64,000 bases of DNA from Hymenochaete sp. R1 (lineage: Eukaryota > Basidiomycota > Agaricomycetes > Hymenochaetales > Hymenochaetaceae), in the NCBI GenBank assembly GCA_019400425.1, contig JAFREE010000010.1:1-64000 (forward strand). Direction: 5' to 3'. This document shows, piece by piece, positions 31,897-44,601 of this stretch (its first letter is position 1; the number at the start of each line of letters is the position of its first letter). A model generated the notes under the pieces. The model ran no database searches. It was not told where the DNA came from and worked only from the letters and a program-made list of their open reading frames with translations. Made by a program: the position numbers and the translations under genes.

Positions 31897-34800
31897 ATGA
31901 CCTCTGGCAAAGGGTCAAAGACACAAACGCAGACGCGGGTAAGCATCTATTGTGAATTTAAGATTAGTCTGTCTCATAAATTAGATCAGTTCTTCCAGGA
32001 AGATATTGTTCACTTAATTGGCACAGAAACCCCCAACAAACATAATCACGGCGTGGTCCTGGTATGCTCAATGGCCATTCATGCTTCCTTAACTTACGCG
32101 TACTGTACTTGTAGCGGTGCTGGCATGATAGCGATGATACTCAACTACATGGTTCCTCAGTAGATCCCCTCAACCGACCACTTAAACGAGGCGAAGTGGG
32201 CGTATCATTCTACCCCAACAGCACACGAGACATTCTCCCAGAATCTTCGTTGCAACTTCTTGACAGACCGCTGCAAGTAGGTGATTTGTGCAAGCGCCGC
32301 TATGAAGACGTGCAAGCTGCTGTCGTAACGAAGGCCGAAGTCAAGTTCAAGCTCTCGCACGCTGTCACTGGTCAGGTTCTGGATGAATGGATGATTGTTG
32401 GCCAAGTCAAAGACGACGATGATATTATAGTTGGCGATTTCGTAGCATGCGATGATTGGGTGGGTCAGATACAAAATGTAAGTGAGGAATTATTACTTCT
32501 TATACGTTGCCACCGACGATTACGCGAAGTTCTTCGATGAGTCGATTATCCAGACTTCTGGTGGCTCTTTGGTACGGCTTCCGGAAGTAAGTGCTCACCT
32601 GGCGGTTGGCGAACGAGGGGCAGTGGGTATCTTTGTATTTGCATATTGGTCCGCTTCTGACGTACCCTACAGGATATTCTACCTCAAGATGACGGTTTCC
32701 AGTCATTGATATCCTACTTCCTTCGTGATTTGCGTCCATCTTCAAATGACCTCGTCGTCTCTGTCAAACATACAGTTATTGCCGTGGCTTGGTTGGCAAT
32801 CAATCAAACGGTATCTATATACACTCTATCATACCCCCGCGATGCTTAAAGTGCGCATTTCTAGCTGCCTGAATCTGAGATAAGCGAGCGCCAACGGCCT
32901 CAAAAATACTGGACGGGGTCTGATATAAGTAGACTCACGCTTTTGCGTGGACTAAATGATCAGTTACCCCGGCTGGGCGACCGTATGACTTTGAAGAATC
33001 CTCCAGAAGGGTTTGTCACGAAGCATGGTCAACTTGAGGGAAGGGAGGGCGAAATTCGAGTCGACGCTGGAATAGTATGCGAGACAGAGACTACTGTTGA
33101 TCTATTATGGCAAGATGGCTCGAGAGAAAGGTGCCGGACTATTGAACTCATCCCATACCTTAATCCAGATGAGTATGATTGCTGGTGAGCTAGTCCGTCA
33201 CAGAGCTATGATCTTCCGTTAATTTTCACTGACCAGGCCGGGGGACCATGTCGTCTGGAAGAAAGAAGATGGGAGAGAACCAGCTATTGTTCAGACCGCT
33301 AATGCATCGGCAAGGACGGCTAAGATCGCGTTGATTGACGGGCGTATTGAACGCGTGTCTGTGCTAGAGATTGATCCTCACGGAACGCGGGCAGACGTTA
33401 ATAATCCTCAAGAAAGCTTCGGAGTACGCAGAGGCGAATCAGTCTTCCTTCACAAAGAAGGAAGCACAAACGGCTGCGAGAAACCTATCGTCCCGAGGTA
33501 TGTTGCGCATCTCTTTATTTTTCGGCATTGCCTCATTCGTACATCCAAGTATCGGCGAGCTTGAGCCCTGGGTTAGAGATTCACCAATTATCGATACTAA
33601 AGGCGGGAAGGTCGGTGGGTGGTACGAGGAGCTCTTCAACCTCGGTCAGGATATCGCACGGAATGGGCCATCCGATGAGTATCGAATATCGCGGCCAGCG
33701 TTAGAAGACGGCAGTATACATTGGTTTGGAGAAGTTATAGATGTGAGTGTCTAGTTCCTTACGATTCTTTTAAACAGCATTGAGATGTTTGTAGCTCAAA
33801 TTGGATGGGATGATCGAAGTTGCGTTTCCAGATGAGTCAAGGGCATTGGTGCCTCTGGAAAGGTTAACAAGGTTGAATGATGGTCTCGAACAACTTGGGG
33901 ATATGTGGGGGGAGGTGTCTGATGACCCCAGCGAAGGTGATGGTGCGGAAGAAGGTCGCAGGACGTATGAGATTCAAACTGAAGACGGACAATGGGTCAC
34001 ATATGAAGGGCGCCCTGATGATGAAGGTGATTGGGTCGAAGAAGACGAAGAAGACGCCATGGATGTTGATTCGCAAGAAGTAACGAGTGATACCGATATG
34101 CCTGGCCTTGAACCTGCAGCCAACCCTCCAGTCACTCACCCAAATAATATGGATAGACTATTGCATTCCTCTGAAGACGAACCCACATCCCAGATACCGG
34201 GAGCGTGGTCGGAGGAAAACGACAATAATGTTGGCACTCCCATGGCTTGCTTAACTCCAATATCCAAACCAGAAACAGTGACCTCGAAATCCCCTACGCC
34301 CCCGCTCACAGCACCTGTTGTCGAAACAGAGTCTATAACTGTAGAACCGGGTACCTCCCAAAAACGTTTCGAGGTCATCGCATCGGCACCGACGGATCAT
34401 GCCTTTATCAGCAAATCGATTGGCCAACCTTCAAGGCAGTTTCTGTCTCGCCTGACGAAGGAGTATAGAGCACTGGAAACCAGCTTGCCAGGTAAGTTGA
34501 GTTTATGTATACGGATCTCAATGGCATTGACCTGATAATAACCATTAGACTCGATCATGGTTCAGACGTATGAGGACCGGACTGACCTCCTTAGAAGCTT
34601 GATCATTGGCCCGGAGAATACGCCATACGAAGATGCGCCGTTTGTGATCGATTGGATGCTCGATTCAAACTTTCCCCAATCACCTCCAATAGCCCATTTT
34701 CTCAGCTGGACAAACGGTCAGACTTACAAGAGCGCTGATTTACTACACTTACGTTTGCTAACAGTGGACTCTCAGGTAATGGTCGTGTCAACCCTAATTT

Positions 34801-35368
34801 GTATGAAGAAGGAAAGGTGTGCCTTTCGATATTAGGAACATGGGCAGGAGATCGTAGCGAGTCTTGGAGTCCCTCAAGATCTTCTCTGCTTCAAGCATTG
34901 GTGTCTATTCAGGGATTGGTATTAGTCAAAGAACCGTATGTCGAACTGCCTCACTTCGGAACAAAATCATGAAATTTCACTATTGCTTTTTACAGATGGT
35001 TTTGTGAGCCCGCGTACGAGAAATGGCGCGGCACAGATGAAGGCAAAGTTAACAGTCGGCTATACAACGAGCGCGCATATGTCCTCTCCCGTGGTTTCGT
35101 CCGTCGTGCACTCGGGGTACCACCAGGCGGTTTACAGGAGACTATTCACGAAATCTATTTTACCAAGGGTTTACTCGCGAAGGTGATTGAGGACTCCAGA
35201 AACCTAATCAAGAAGAGTAAGGAGATGGATGAGTCGGTTACGGAGGACACAAATGATTTGGCTGTACCGAGGCTGACAGATGGAGGGATAATCCCACTCG
35301 GACGGACATTGGATAAGTTGGAAACCGTTTTACAACAATCGAGTTCACCATCTACTTCGACGTCCTGA
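31897..35368 (+). CDS. UBE2O: UBE2O-type E2/E3 hybrid ubiquitin-conjugating enzyme
   Basis: Large ubiquitin-conjugating enzyme that can also act as its own E3; in animals UBE2O clears orphan proteins such as unassembled ribosomal subunits. The N-terminal half has beta-rich conserved regions ([52 protein letters not shown]). An acidic Ser/Pro-rich linker follows. The UBC fold begins [34 protein letters not shown] and [12 protein letters not shown]. The catalytic block is [20 protein letters not shown], with the active Cys after KV. It continues [17 protein letters not shown] and [19 protein letters not shown]. The tail ends SSSPSTSTS at 35368. About ten introns. The first exon is 14 codons. 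The catalytic block matches UBE2O rather than BRUCE/BIRC6. Confidence 0.9.
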
Positions 35369-35904
35369 CCACCTTCTGCTATTCGCTATTATAGCTTTAT
35401 CTTGTTCAACACGCGATTTCTGCTACCCTTGCTTATTAGCTAATTGATAGATTATAGCGACTTTCAATTTTTGTATTATACGTATGGAGGGACAGCTCAA
35501 AACGGGCGTTGATACAAAAGGTAAGTCAGAGTTAGAAATGAGTGACTATCCAAAGTCCGGAAGAAAAGAAAAGTAATCTAGATACATAAAAAATAAACTT
35601 GTGTCAGTTGCCCGCTAGATGGAGCAAATTTTCCCAAGAAATCCGAAACAGGGAAGACAACAGCAAGTTGGTAAAGTCGAAGGATTGAAGAGATGCTACT
35701 GTCTCCCGGGCACACAGACGTAAAAAAGGGGTAAAACGAGGTGCCTGAGCGAAATCCGTAAAATGGTATATACACTCCACAACGTCATCAACAAGTGGTA
35801 TAAGACGGATTTCGGAAGAGAATTAGGATCATTGCTTCCAAACAAATAGGGTGTTGTAGGTTCCTATGTCACCGATCTCCCGTCAACTTCAATGAGAATA
35901 AAGT
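35369..35904. other. Convergent 3' region between UBE2O and KRE6-like genes
   Basis: 536 bp without a supportable gene; 3' flanks of both genes. Nothing else seen. Confidence 0.5.
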
Positions 35905-38273
35905 CTAGCACTCGCCCAAGAAGCTGTTCTTGGGTATAGCCTGGCCATAATCGTCTTTCCAGGTTGTGAGATTCGGATTAGTGTATGCTTCAATGTATCT
36001 AGGGCAAACATGTAAGTACTCGAGAGAGAAAACAAATCGGTGAAGGAACCTACTGCTCGATGTACGCAGCTGTGGGGAAATCAGGCGGATCACACCCAAT
36101 GTTCTTTTCGTCGGGACGCTGGTATACACGGATGTAATCCACGCTCATCGTTGTCGGGAAAGTCAAGTGATCCAAATCAACGTCACCGAAGTTCCTCGAC
36201 ATACCCAAGTTGATAAGAATGTACTAGTTACGCAGGATGTTTAAGCCATACTACCTCGACGACCTGCGAAGGCAAATCACTCACCATGGGCTCTTGAGGA
36301 ATTGGTCTATCGGAGATTTCAACTGCCGTATCTGCGGCCATACCTGCAGCACTTAGCTTCCAAGCAAGCTTGCCGTCGTTGATCCAGCCAAGGTACCTAA
36401 AAAGAAAAGTTCATGGAAAGGAACAAGTATTTGCATCAGTCTACTCACGCGTCATCAAAGCCCGGTTTGTACTCAAACCCATAGATTGCGAAGCACGCCG
36501 CCTCCAGTTCATAACAGTTTTGATTCGTCGCACTGACGACGGAAGTAGCTTGTTGGTAGACACCTCCCTTGTACGAGTTAAGCTCCGAAACTTCAGGATC
36601 TCCAATAAAAAGGTTGTCGGTCGTGTTGAACCATTCGTATGCCTCGTTGAAAGGAGCCCATTGACCGGATTGCGAGACATGACCTTTTCCTTCACCAACC
36701 TGGGCCTCAAAGACATCAATTTCGGGAGCTGCGCGACCGACATACGAGCCATCGGAATGAAGGGGGCCAGGGTGGGATTCACCAGGACAAGTGCATCGGG
36801 AGAGACGCTGACCAGGAAGATAGGACAGAGTGCCGTCGTAACCAGTATCCCCATTCTCCGTAGCAGCAACGGGCAAACCGTTCCGCGTTTGATTCTTTAC
36901 TGTTCCCACATCGCATGCGTCGTATGTGTACGGCCATGTACCTTCCAGAGAAGCACCGTACCCAGCCCGACCCAAATTGCCCATAGCCCACACTGCAGGC
37001 CACAGACCGATAATATTGTTTGCCCCGGGAAGAGTAACGGCCGATTCAAGTAAACCTCCAGTGAAACAAAACTTGTTCCATGAACTCATCATTCCGCCTT
37101 CATAATCCATACCGTGTCTCGGCTTGGCAGAAAGTGTAAGCCTTAGGGCACCGCCCTTCGTAGTGACTGCTTCGGGGTCATACCTAGAAGGATCCATAAA
37201 TACAAGAGCCCACGAATTTTCATGTCTAACTGACCATTCCATATTGTTAGTTGACCAATAATGAAGGTCAACCGCTTCCCAGTATGGGTCATCTTCCATT
37301 CGAAGTGAGCCAAGCTTCTACTATTTTCTTAAGAAAATGAGTTTTACCTCCCGGGTAAAATGTACGCCCATCCTCGTTAAACTCATCGGAGAAAACAAGT
37401 TCCAGATCTTCGCCATCAATATATGATGCTTTCGTATAAAACTCTTTAGGAGTGTCCGCATCGATCAAACCCCAATTGCCCATCTGGGGAATCTGTCCGG
37501 ATGCATTGGTGCCGCCGATGTTAAATCCGCCAAGAGTTCCAGGTTTCTTCTTGGTAAAGTGCGTAATGAGAGGGTACCCGCCGCTGTCGATCGAACGCGT
37601 GAAGTGAAATTAGTCATTCAGTCACATTAATAGATAGACTTTTAGGCTTTCTTTACTCACAACAACGTGAGTAGACCTGCAGTCAGAACAAGCTATTGAG
37701 GTTGTAAGAGAAGAAAAAAATTAGACTGCTTCTCGGTCGGAGAAAATGACCAGTGCGCACGAGACAACCCAAGTTCATCAATCCTCGACTGGTGAAGATG
37801 TTACCACCCTTGTCTATTTTTCTATCTCTCCGCGGGTCTGGGTTATGTAAATAATCATCCGGTTCGACAAAATTCGGTTCGATTTGTGCGCCCCATGAAG
37901 AGGGATCAGGGGAAAGCGAGAACTATTGGATAAACGCGTTCGGCGTTGATTAGCACGAGTGGAGTCGAACATGGGCGCACGTCAAAAAGGGGGACAGACC
38001 TTGTCAGAAATCGAAGGAGCTATGGATGCACCCGACGATGCATGGGCGGTCCTATAGGGGGATTCGTTCTGGGAGGATTCAACGGGGATGAACTTGAAAA
38101 GAGCATGACGCAAAACACACGATAGAAAGAGAGGAGGCATCTGAGCGAAGACCGCCGGGGGCTTGAGCAAACGCGGCCTGCACGCCAGCTGGACCCCTTT
38201 GGGATGTTTGGAGGAGGCTTGCGGTCGACGCTGGAGTAGTTGGGTCCCCGCTGTTGTACAGACTTCGGGACAT
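35905..38273 (-). CDS. KRE6: KRE6/SKN1-type beta-glucan synthesis protein (GH16)
   Basis: Type II membrane glycoside hydrolase/transglycosylase-like protein needed for beta-1,6-glucan in fungal walls. It starts MSRSLYNSGDPTTPASTASL, a cytosolic Ser/Gly/Ala-rich tail. The membrane segment GLMNLGCLV..VLTAGLLTLL, split by introns, is followed by GGYPLITHFTKKKPGTLGGF. The GH16 domain has LELVFSDEFNEDGRTFYPG, WEAVDLHYWSTNNMEW, LWPAVWAMGNLGRAGYG and the catalytic signature APEIDVFEAQVG (ExDxxE type). The end reads MSVDYIRVYQRPDEKNIGCD and FLGEC. About ten introns, with N-terminal exon borders least certain. An in-frame upstream Met at 38381 is less likely than 38273. Identification is strong. Confidence 0.92.
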
Positions 38274-39090
38274 GACGACGAGAAAAGAGGGAGGGGGAAG
38301 GAGGTGAGAGTAGGAGACAAACGAGCGAATGAACGAGGGGTAAGAACAGAGAAACACAAGAGAATCCGCTCTCAATTTCATCGACCCTGGGAATCTAATT
38401 TCCCGAATAATTACTATATCAAGTAGTGATTTGCATGCCGATCATCTCGCTTCGGTGTTTCCATCTCGACAACACCACAAGTGTGGGCGGTCATCTTCGC
38501 TTGGCTGGGCTTTATGTAACCAGTCTAAACCCAAGCCCAAGCATCTCTCGATGGGACGGCGGCGCCGAGAAGATGAACGACGATGGCAGGGTAAGGGCAA
38601 GGCAAAGATGATTTGAGTACGGCTCCGCACCTCGTTCCCTTTTCCCTTTGAACGCGACTCGTATCTAAAAGATACCTCTTTATATGCCTTCCATTCATTG
38701 TCCTTGTCCACGGACAAGGGTGGGTATGCAACTTCCGACAATGAGCTGGATCACTCAGGGCTGGAGTGGAGATTGAAAGGCGGATGCGGACGTCAGGAAT
38801 TCAGCTTCCGTTTGCGTCTTACGACGACGTATAGCAGTAGCCACAAAGATACAAACAGCGGCAAGACGCGCCTCAAAAGACTCGAGACGCGCCCCGCGTC
38901 GACTTCTTCCATCTTCCAACTTCAACTCCTACCCCCTCTCCCTCCCTCCCTCTCCCTCCCTCTTTTCCGCCTCTCTTCGCGCCGCAGAAAGGCGGGCATA
39001 GCGATTCATCATTAACTCCCTTTTCTCACTTTCTATTTCTCGAGTTACATTTCACTATTGCGAAACCCCAAGAATTCTCTTGACTCTATC
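38274..39090. other. Divergent promoter region between KRE6-like and the 39091 gene
   Basis: 817 bp without a supportable gene. The right part carries a dense CT tract (38931-38966) in the leader of the plus-strand gene. Small frames on both strands lack features. Confidence 0.5.
38931..38966 (+). repeat. Polypyrimidine (CCCT)n tract upstream of the 39091 gene
   Basis: Imperfect CCCT/CTCCC repeats about 130-160 bp before the ATG at 39091. Such tracts are common in fungal core promoters and leaders. Confidence 0.65.
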
Positions 39091-40983
39091 ATGGCCAAAA
39101 GCCAAAACGCTCCGAAACCGCCTAAGGCTCCTCCAAAAGCAACGAACTCAGTTCCTGGTCGGTCTATTTCGGCTTCAGAGTATGTATGAAAACTATATTT
39201 TCGACCTCTTTCTCTTCATCTAATCGCTGTTAATACTAGGATCGCTCGGAATGTCAAGTATTTTGAAACCTGGTGTTCTCATATTGGGTGTGAGGAAGTT
39301 GCACTGAGCGACCTACCAAGCTCCTTCAAAAGAGATTGTCGTTTGGTTTTCAATGTCAACGGGAAACTTCCAGCGAGTCTCGTTGACAAGGTGCGCAACT
39401 CAAAACAAATGTTTGGTTCCGGGCGTCATGGGTTAATTTGCTTCCGTAGACCTCGGAAACATCCAAACATCTTAAAAGGTCAATGCCGGGGGTCTACAAG
39501 TTCTTGCTCAAAGCGAAGTCAAAGAAGCCCCAGCTTTTCACTGAGTCCGATGGTGATGTACCACAATCCGTTAGCGAGGATATTATGGCGGAGATTACCT
39601 GCGTGTGGATGGCATGGAAGCAATTGATGCGCATGAAGGGGACAAAGGAACGTTGGTCGGAGTCGGATCTGGCATCTTGCGTCTACAGTGTCCTGCGCAG
39701 TTTTGCTATTCAACAGAGTTCGTACAGGTGAGTTGCGATACCATGGTCAATTAGCATTTTCTGAGTTAGCTTCCGTCTTTCCAACCCTGCTGAATCAGGA
39801 CCCAATGCAACATCCGCCTTCCCCGTCACCTTCCCCATCTTCATCCGAGTCCTGCATCAAAGCGCATTCTCATGACTCGCGCTGTCATTCCTGATGGTAC
39901 GTGCTTAGTCGTGGCGTGCGTCTTCTCAACCCTGACCCCTTATGTCTCAGCTGCAATATTCCTGCGTTCATCATTAATCAACAAGCTTTCGCGCACGCGG
40001 AGCTCGCCGTATAATGTCATAAAGGATCACACTTCAACGAAACGCGCCTGTGGCCTTGATGAAGACAGCTTTCGCTTTCAGGCGACTCCCGCGACTCGGA
40101 CTCAACCAACGGCTTGGTGAGCAACGCAGCTTGATCCGGGGAGTCCAACTCTGATGTCACCCCATTAAAAAGTTTCGAATTTGCAGGGGCGTTCATTGAA
40201 GACAAGAAACCAGGAGTTGAGTCGGAATCGCTTGACCATGCATACAGACAAAATAGGATGGCTTGTTGTAAGTGGTTCCAGCGGCGCGTTGCGATTGTGA
40301 ATACATTGACTTATGTTTGGCCGATCCTAGCCGCAGCTCTTCGACACTTGCATGCACTCCGAGTTTGGTCTCCTGTCTTTGGAGTGATCTGGGCCGATGG
40401 AAAGGTGAAAGCACATGTCGATTGGTGCGCGTCAAGCAAAGAGAAGTACCCGGTAAATATATTCCATTTTAATGGAATCAAACATAACTCACGCTAGCCT
40501 TTGACGGATCAGTCCATTCTTTCGGCAATGTATACAGGTGCGGAATTTGTTGGAGAAGAAGAGAGCGATAGCCCATCTGCTGTATCTTCCTCAACGCGAT
40601 CTAGCACGAACACAGACGATTCTGATTTGGGCGCCTTCGAATGGGATTTATCCAAGCCCGCAGACATCCTCACCGTCTTCCTCATTATGCGAAATATAGA
40701 CGATTGGACGAGCACTGTCTTCAAGGAACGCGTCGAACATGGCGTGCGAGCTCTTGCGGATGCTGTGGCGAATCGTGGGGATGCATATCGGCCTTGGCGG
40801 ATTGAGGATACGGCTCTCCAGACGAAGAAATCAAAACCAACGAAGTCGAAAAAGTCGGATGAGAATGACCCGACTCCGCAAGCGAGTGTGACGACGACAA
40901 CGACAACGACCACTACTCGCAGCCGTTCGTCCTTATCATTGTCATACACGCAAGTCAAATGCGAAAAACATCGATTCCGGTGA
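39091..40983 (+). CDS. Hypothetical protein, multi-exon
   Basis: Not recognised. It starts MAKSQNAPKPPKAPPKATNS (basic, Pro/Lys-rich), then IARNVKYFETWCSHIGCEEV, VYKFLLKAKSKKPQLFTESD and MAEITCVWMAWKQLMRMKG. Frames join through IRLPRHLPHLHPSPASKRIL, FIEDKKPGVESESLDHAYRQ and WPILAAALRHLHALRVWSPV to MYTGAEFVGEEESDSPSAVS. The C-terminal part is DDWTSTVFKERVEHGVRALA followed by a Lys-rich segment, a run of about ten Thr, and TQVKCEKHRFR. About nine introns. The middle (39730-40200) is the least certain part of the model. The open frames, splice sites and codon use support a real gene. The layout resembles the many orphan proteins of mushroom genomes. Confidence 0.65.
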
Positions 40984-41452
40984 TGGACTCGAAATAGCGA
41001 GCCCCAAGCGAAACCTAGTGATCCCTATTAACAACTACTTCTATCACCCATATATTCACCATCAACTCTACCTCTTACTATCAATGCGACGCAAACTATC
41101 CTCACCAGCGATACACATCCACCCACTTCCCACACTACTACTAACATCAACCACATTCTTTTAGGTTACAATCGTTCCTATCAAACGTCACGACATAAGC
41201 ATTATTGCTCAGAGCATCATAGGACATGCTTTACGTTTTCATCCATGTCTGTATTCATGTTAAAGTGCTATTGTCTGCTTCCGCAGTGCTTTTGGTTTTT
41301 GGCAGGCAGTATTTTAAGTAGGCAATAGGAAATAGGAATACAACACGAATTGCAATTGTTTTAATATCCACAAGATGATGATGATAATGAGGCTGCGAGA
41401 TGAACAACAAACGAGAAGAAAACTTAATCCAAGACTGCTCGAGAAAGAAATT
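40984..41452. other. Convergent 3' region between the 39091 gene and NAGS
   Basis: 469 bp, AT- and C-rich noncoding sequence with the 3' flanks of both genes. Nothing else seen. Confidence 0.5.
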
Positions 41453-43465
41453 TCATGCAGACCAGCTCGAGGGTATACTTTCAATCGACTTTGCCCAAAC
41501 ACCCAACCGTCCCTTCTCCCACTCCTCCACCTTACTCAAACCCCCGATCTTCCCGTTCCCAACCCTCGCCCCTTCCTCCACCTTCAACCTCTTCTCCGCA
41601 TCACACCAAAACATAACCCATCTTCCGATTCTCAAATGACCCGTGCTCCTCTCAAAATACCACTTATTCACAGGGTTGTCCGCACGCGAGCGCCAAACGA
41701 GGTCCCGGCCCTCACCGCGGCCCTCTTTCCCGCCGTTCGGATTCGCAGCGTACGAGAGGCCAAGGCCGTAAGATTCGTCGTGGAGAGCGACCCAGAGGAA
41801 GTCGACGGTGCCGTCGCCTTGGTGGGAGGGTCGCACGGCAAATTTGTCGAGGTATGCGATGGGTTCGGGGGTTGAATTTGAGGTAGATAAAGAAGGGGAA
41901 GGGGAGTCGAGGCAGGGAGGCTCGTTCGTGACGATTGCGGCACCTGCGTAATCACCCGCGATAATGGCGAAGTCAAGATGGTTCTCGAGCCGGGAAAAGT
42001 ACGCGTCGGCATCGAGTGTGCGACGGAAAGAGGTCTCGAGAAGAGACGTGAGCTTCTCCCGATCTAGTTCCTTGACGGTGTTAATGACACGCATCGGGAG
42101 GCCCTTGCGCAATAGGGTGGGTGTATCTGGAGATATTTTGCCGTTACCCTGGAGTAGAGCATGCGGGAGACTGGAGCTCAATTCGGGTTTGTTGGTGATG
42201 AGGTTCCCTATGAGCGAGCGCGGGGAACGGTGCGAGACCATGATGGCGGACGAGGTTGGAGGCATGTATGAGAGGCATGTACGTGCCAGAGTGAGGTTCT
42301 CGAGAGCAGTAGGGTGGGTCGAGTTCCAGGAAGAGTGGAAAGTGTCACCAATATGGGTACATTCGGCGGTGAGATTGACGAGAAGGTGGGGAAGACCGTT
42401 CCGAGCGTATGAGGGGATACCACCTTCTTTGTTGATGACCATGAGTCGCATGGGAGTCAGATCGAAGTCCTCAATCGATACTTCGTTGTCCTCGTCAGCA
42501 ACAGACTCACTCGTCGAAGGTATATTTGAGTCGTCTGCTGCTTCGACCATACCTTTAGCCAGAGCACCGATCACATCGTTCGAGGAGATCCTGACCATCC
42601 GGCAGAAACTATCCATGGCTATAGGAGGGAGCACAGGTATATCTCCGGCGCGAAGAGCCGAACGAATAGCTGAAAGGTCTTGGGGCAGTGTATGTGCTTC
42701 TGGAATCGGCCTTCCCTCGGACGAATCTTGATGTTCCTCAGTTGGATTAGGACCCAATCGGACGACGCTTTGTAGGATAGGACGAGCACGAGCACCCTGT
42801 TTCTCAAGAGCGGAAACCACGCGCATAGTTTCTTCTATGACTTGCTGCTTCTCCTCCGGCTCGCCCTTGATCCATTTGTCGAGCTCGATGACAATAACGC
42901 TTGTGAGGCCCAGTTTTTCGAGGTAGACCAGGCCCTTGGAGATACTTTCGAGCTGACGCTCAGAGAAGGGTCCCTGTAGCTTGACGAGAGCCGTGCGGCG
43001 GTACACGGGGTCGAGAATCGAGGATGCTACTGTGTTACTCAACGCCGCCTCGGTAGTTTTGACGTCAGGCGACTCGGTCGTGGCAGCAGGCTCGGTTACG
43101 ACTGCCTGCTGCGTGGTAGGGGCCTTCTGAACGGGACGGACTCGAGGTCCGAACGACTGAAGGTAAGATTTTGTGTCCCTCAATGATGGGTTCGCTTTGA
43201 GGATAGACAAGATAAAGTCCTTGATGAATAGGTAAGTAATAAGAATCAACTTCCCGAGACGAACGCACATTGCTTGAGATGTCCGCCTCCTCTACCTCCG
43301 GTAGATTAGAATGGGCATCACGGACGGTCTGTGCAAACTATTGTCAGGTTGCGCTCGAAATTAATGAAGCAGATAATAACTGACAGCGAAAGAGGCAACA
43401 TGAACGAACGGTATCCGTTTCGTCGATGAAACAGATCTGGAAGCACGACAAGCAGCAGTGATCAT
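41453..43465 (-). CDS. ARG2: N-acetylglutamate synthase, mitochondrial
   Basis: First enzyme of arginine/ornithine synthesis, acetylating glutamate in the mitochondrion. Three exons. Exon 1 encodes MITAACRASRSVSSTKRIPF, a basic acid-free presequence. Exon 2 encodes VRDAHSNLPEVEEADISSN. The long third exon starts DFILSILKANPSLRDTKSYL and runs to SIPSSWSA at 41453. The amino-acid-kinase-like region includes TALVKLQGPFSERQLESIS, LGLTSVIVIELDKW and MRLMVINKEGGIPSYA. The C-terminal GNAT/NAT region has FAIIAGDYAGAAIVTNEP, YLDKFAVRPSHQGDGTVDFL, LVWRSRADNPVNKWYFERS and WVMFWCDAEKR. Domain order and the FAVRPSHQG block match fungal Arg2. A TATA-like motif lies 65 bp upstream. Confidence 0.93.
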
Positions 43466-44601
43466 ACAGAAAGGGACAAGAAGGTGCAAGGTGGGGCGTT
43501 TTGATGCTAGGTGAGTTCGAAGGGAGGGATTATATAGATAAATGGCATGAAGCGATATTACTGTGTTCGGCGAGGCGAGGTAAGAAAGAGGAAAGATGCG
43601 ATGGCAAGTCAGAGTCCGAGTCAGAGACGCTCGCGTCCAAAAAACTTGTCTATATGAATCTTATCTTATCAAGTTACTTTATTCGGAAATAAAGTCTCAC
43701 AAGTAAAGCTATTGATCACTGTGGCTATCTTCAAATGGCTGAAAGGGCGCCTAATCAGCTGTTGTGGTAGCATCGCTCGTAATACACACATCCGGCGGCG
43801 CTGTGCTCCTGTTCAAGCTACTATTCATTGGAAGTTTCGTAGTCTCACCTTATTCCCAATGTGACCGCAGTAATGGTGTATGGCCCATCTCACGAGCATT
43901 AAAGCCTCTGGCGAAGTTCGTGTCATGGGACAAACGTTCATTCTGCTGTTCCTCGACAGTTACCCATGGCTATTCATAAACGCTACATTTACTGTCTACG
44001 GGAGATGACTCTGTCGTGCGAGGCTTGCGTTGTCGTCGGATGGCTGTTCTCTTCCATTCGTCCGATAATGGTCCGGTGATTGCGCAATATGTTCATGATC
44101 CCAGAAGCATCTCGTAGATGAAGAAAGAGCCTGTGTATCAAAAAGGGGGTCGGCGAACTCGAGGAGTGCTCGCCTTGAAACCGCAACGGGCGAATCCTTC
44201 CTTCAGGACAGAAGCGCTCGTGCTCGAGGCCATGAGATCACTGAGCGATTGCCCATATTTGGTACCAACTTTATTTACTCCCATCATGTTCTCTCGTCGT
44301 AGGCGCCAAGTTTAATACGTACCACCCTTCCAAGAAAACATGAAAGCAAGAGCTGTATCAATATTAATGTATCATCTCTGAGACTGGTTTTATGCACTTG
44401 GAATCACATGTGGAGGAATCTTGGGCGCGTCTCGATCACATGCCCAGCGATTCGAGCCCATGTCCCGTAAGACTAACTTACTGCCATCAGTAGCGACCAG
44501 CCTTCCGTCCTGGCTAGCTCAATTCAAGCCATTTCATCGATCGTTTGCTCAACCAAGACGGGGCCGATAATTTGCGTTTCGTGAGCCAGACATAGACGAA
44601 C
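43466..44601. other. Intergenic region between NAGS and the acylcarnitine carrier
   Basis: 1.1 kb without a gene I can support. The left end is the NAGS promoter and the right end the carrier promoter. On the minus strand a 49-codon frame (44138-44287, beginning MMGVNKVGTKYGQSLSDLMA) is open but has no known features. Two candidate tRNA-like B-box sequences fail to fold as tRNAs. Confidence 0.4.
43530..43536 (-). promoter_or_regulatory. TATA-box-like motif upstream of NAGS
   Basis: TATATAA on the minus strand, 65 bp before the ATG at 43465, a plausible distance. It implies that transcription starts downstream of about 43500, so a short open frame at 43507-43548 is probably not in the mRNA. 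Confidence 0.45.

Noticed and set aside
16994..34000. A metabolic gene cluster joining carrier, amidase, MOCS1 and other enzymes
   Set aside because: The genes belong to unrelated pathways, there is no cluster-specific regulator, and the arrangement looks like ordinary housekeeping DNA.
36370..37053. Long plus-strand frame of 227 codons
   Set aside because: Antisense shadow of the KRE6-like GH16 domain, whose catalytic motifs are on the minus strand.
41964..42731. Long plus-strand frame of 255 codons
   Set aside because: Antisense shadow of N-acetylglutamate synthase.
43507..43548. Short upstream open frame before NAGS, which could recall the arginine attenuator peptide of fungal arg-2
   Set aside because: The encoded 13 residues do not resemble the attenuator peptide, and a good TATA motif (43530-43536) lies inside the frame, so it is probably upstream of the transcription start.
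44445..44530. Possible minus-strand tRNA around GCTCGAATC
   Set aside because: The T-stem pairs poorly and the acceptor stem is absent, although a short hairpin can be drawn.
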